A stretch of DNA of 7,227 nucleotides from an uncultured Calothrix sp. (lineage in GTDB: Bacteria; Cyanobacteriota; Cyanobacteriia; Cyanobacteriales; Nostocaceae). Position 1 is the stretch's first letter; each line of letters opens with the position of its first letter. The notes beneath the pieces were generated by a model, which saw only the letters and a list, made by a program, of their open reading frames with translations, had not been told where the DNA came from and ran no database searches. The position numbers and the translations under genes are program-made. Location of the stretch: positions 1-7,227 of the forward strand of contig CAKZYM010000484.1 of the NCBI GenBank assembly GCA_937884685.1, in the 5' to 3' direction. Positions 5,947 through 7,227 of the stretch are shown in pieces.

Positions 5947-7197
5947 CTATGCTTGGGCAAGAACTTCTTCGTAAAGGTTCTTCAAAAATTGTCCTTTGAC
6001 TTCCCAACTGTACGATTCACTTACCCGTTTTCTGCCAGCTTCTCCCATACGCAAACGCAGTTCTGAATCTTTAGCAAGAAGAGACATCGCTTGAGCCATA
6101 CCAGTTATTGCTTGGTCGGGAGTTTGAGCAGACACTTTAAAGCCTGTTTCATCGGTGATTTGGGTCGCTGGTCCTCCTAAATCGAGACAAATGACTGGTC
6201 TACCGGCAGCCATACCTTCTATGCAGACTGTAGGTGAAAAGTCATGCAGACTGGGATGAACTAAAGCAGTACATTGCCCTAGTTTATCTAAAGCTTCTTC
6301 ACGAGGTACCACCCCAAAAAATCGTACTTTATCTTCTATTTTAAGTTTTTTAGCTAAAGCTTCTAATCGGCTTCGTTCGGGTCCGTCACCGAGAATCCAG
6401 TATTCGCTACCTGGTAAATTAGCTGCTTCAAAAGCCTCTACACCCAAATGAAATCCTTTCCAGTGAAGCAGACGACCCATACTAATAAATCTTACAGGAG
6501 TTTCTACTGATGATGAAATAGCTAATTTTTCAAATAGCTCGATTTGTTCTTGGTTTATCCCTGTTTGTCCAGATATAGTTTCAATGCGTTTAGTTCCCAA
6601 TCCCCGAACACAAGCTTTTGTTTCAGGTGTTGCGACTATAGCTACAGCACTTCTTTTAGCAGTAACGTAAACAAAGGGGTCATGTTCCCCTATCCAGCGA
6701 CTCACATCACGTAAAGTCTCGTAAACCTTACCATTGAAGCTGTATCCACTCCTGAAACTCCTGGGTGCAACTTCTCCACCACCAACTGGTCCCCAAACGA
6801 AAGGAACTGGCATGAGTGAAAGAGAACTCGGAGCGCAGTATCTTCCATAAGTTACATGATGAGCCAAGCTGAAACCGACTTGTTTGTGAAGTTTTCGCGC
6901 TAACAAATAAGTTCCAATTTGCCAGAGATAATAGTGTAAATGTAATCCTCTTTCTCCTTTTTTCCACCATCTAGCCCAAGCAGGTAAATCGTAGTATACG
7001 AAATTAAGTCCGGGAATAGGATTTTGAGCAATTTCAGCTTCAATACTAGAACGATTTTCAGTGCGAGTAATGACCCATACTTCTTTAGCGTGCTTTACTA
7101 GTTCCACAGCCATGTTCCAGCCAACTCCCGGCTCAGAACCTTTATCCGGTCGGCAAGCATAGGCGGAAATCAAAATTTTAGAATGTTCAACACTCAT
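5947..7197 (-). CDS. GT4-type glycosyltransferase, type A, first copy (A1)
   Basis: This 416-residue protein is a GT-B-fold glycosyltransferase of family GT4 and the paralog of A2. After a short lead (MSVEHS) it reads KILISAYACRPDKGSEPG, the glycine-rich acceptor-domain loop, and then VGWN. The donor domain has MGRLLHWKGF (R242, K247), LGDGPE near 269-274, and HPSLHDFSPTVCIEGMA, where the E-x7-E motif reads D319-x7-E327. Compared with A2 it is altered just inside this motif (FSPT in place of SGGW). The start at 7197 is well supported by GAGGA at 7211-7207, nine bases upstream. It is the first gene of a compact group with B1 and the polymerase within this window; more genes may lie upstream. 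It should add one sugar to a lipid-linked repeat unit in the cytoplasm. The substrate is not predictable from sequence. Confidence 0.92.
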   Translation of the reverse strand: MSVEHSKILISAYACRPDKGSEPGVGWNMAVELVKHAKEVWVITRTENRSSIEAEIAQNPIPGLNFVYYDLPAWARWWKKGERGLHLHYYLWQIGTYLLARKLHKQVGFSLAHHVTYGRYCAPSSLSLMPVPFVWGPVGGGEVAPRSFRSGYSFNGKVYETLRDVSRWIGEHDPFVYVTAKRSAVAIVATPETKACVRGLGTKRIETISGQTGINQEQIELFEKLAISSSVETPVRFISMGRLLHWKGFHLGVEAFEAANLPGSEYWILGDGPERSRLEALAKKLKIEDKVRFFGVVPREEALDKLGQCTALVHPSLHDFSPTVCIEGMAAGRPVICLDLGGPATQITDETGFKVSAQTPDQAITGMAQAMSLLAKDSELRLRMGEAGRKRVSESYSWEVKGQFLKNLYEEVLAQA

Positions 7198-7227
7198 TTA
7201 TATATTTCCTCAATAGTTATTAATTTA

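Noticed and set aside
6728..6970. Minus-strand out-of-frame reading of 80 codons inside A1
   Set aside because: It is a shadow of the transferase gene, which is itself supported by its paralog across this stretch.
675..7197. Assignment to the heterocyst envelope polysaccharide locus
   Set aside because: The window shows only generic GT4 transferases and a polymerase. No gene diagnostic of that locus can be recognised.

Overview
The window looks like part of a surface or extracellular polysaccharide locus from a cyanobacterium, probably a filamentous one. The sequence is AT-rich and the proteins are cyanobacterial in style. One exact copy of the cyanobacterial HIP1 octamer (GCGATCGC) lies inside a gene. 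All six supported genes are on the minus strand, so transcription runs from right to left. Genus-level assignment is not possible from the window alone.

Layout in transcription order: a GT4 glycosyltransferase of type A (A1, 7197-5947); a GT4 glycosyltransferase of type B (B1, start placed at 5913, end 4735); a polytopic membrane protein that looks like a Wzy/O-antigen-ligase-type polymerase (start placed at 4730, end 3333); a second type A transferase (A2, 3200-1974); a second type B transferase (B2, start placed at 1850, end 675); an AT-rich gap of about 316 bases; and the first 119 codons of a P-loop kinase resembling deoxynucleoside monophosphate kinases (358 to the window edge, incomplete). 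A1, B1 and the polymerase gene are tightly packed (33 and 4 bases apart). A2 and B2 are separated from their upstream neighbours by 132 and 123 bases.

The most notable structure is the order A-B-polymerase-A'-B'. The two pairs of transferases are paralogous and in the same order on each side of the polymerase gene. B1 and B2 align over 391 residues without a gap, and a hand count gives 246 identical positions (63%). A1 and A2 are about half identical by eye. The simplest reading is an old duplication of a two-gene A-B module, followed by divergence that could add different sugars to the same repeat unit.

A working model from known families: the four GT4 enzymes act in the cytoplasm and build a lipid-linked oligosaccharide from nucleotide sugars, and the membrane protein polymerises the flipped units. 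The window has no flippase, initiating sugar transferase or chain-length regulator, so the locus must extend beyond it if this model holds. The kinase at the left edge is set apart by a possible terminator and its own ribosome binding site, and is probably a separate transcription unit. I saw no RNA genes, CRISPR array, insertion sequence or attachment site.
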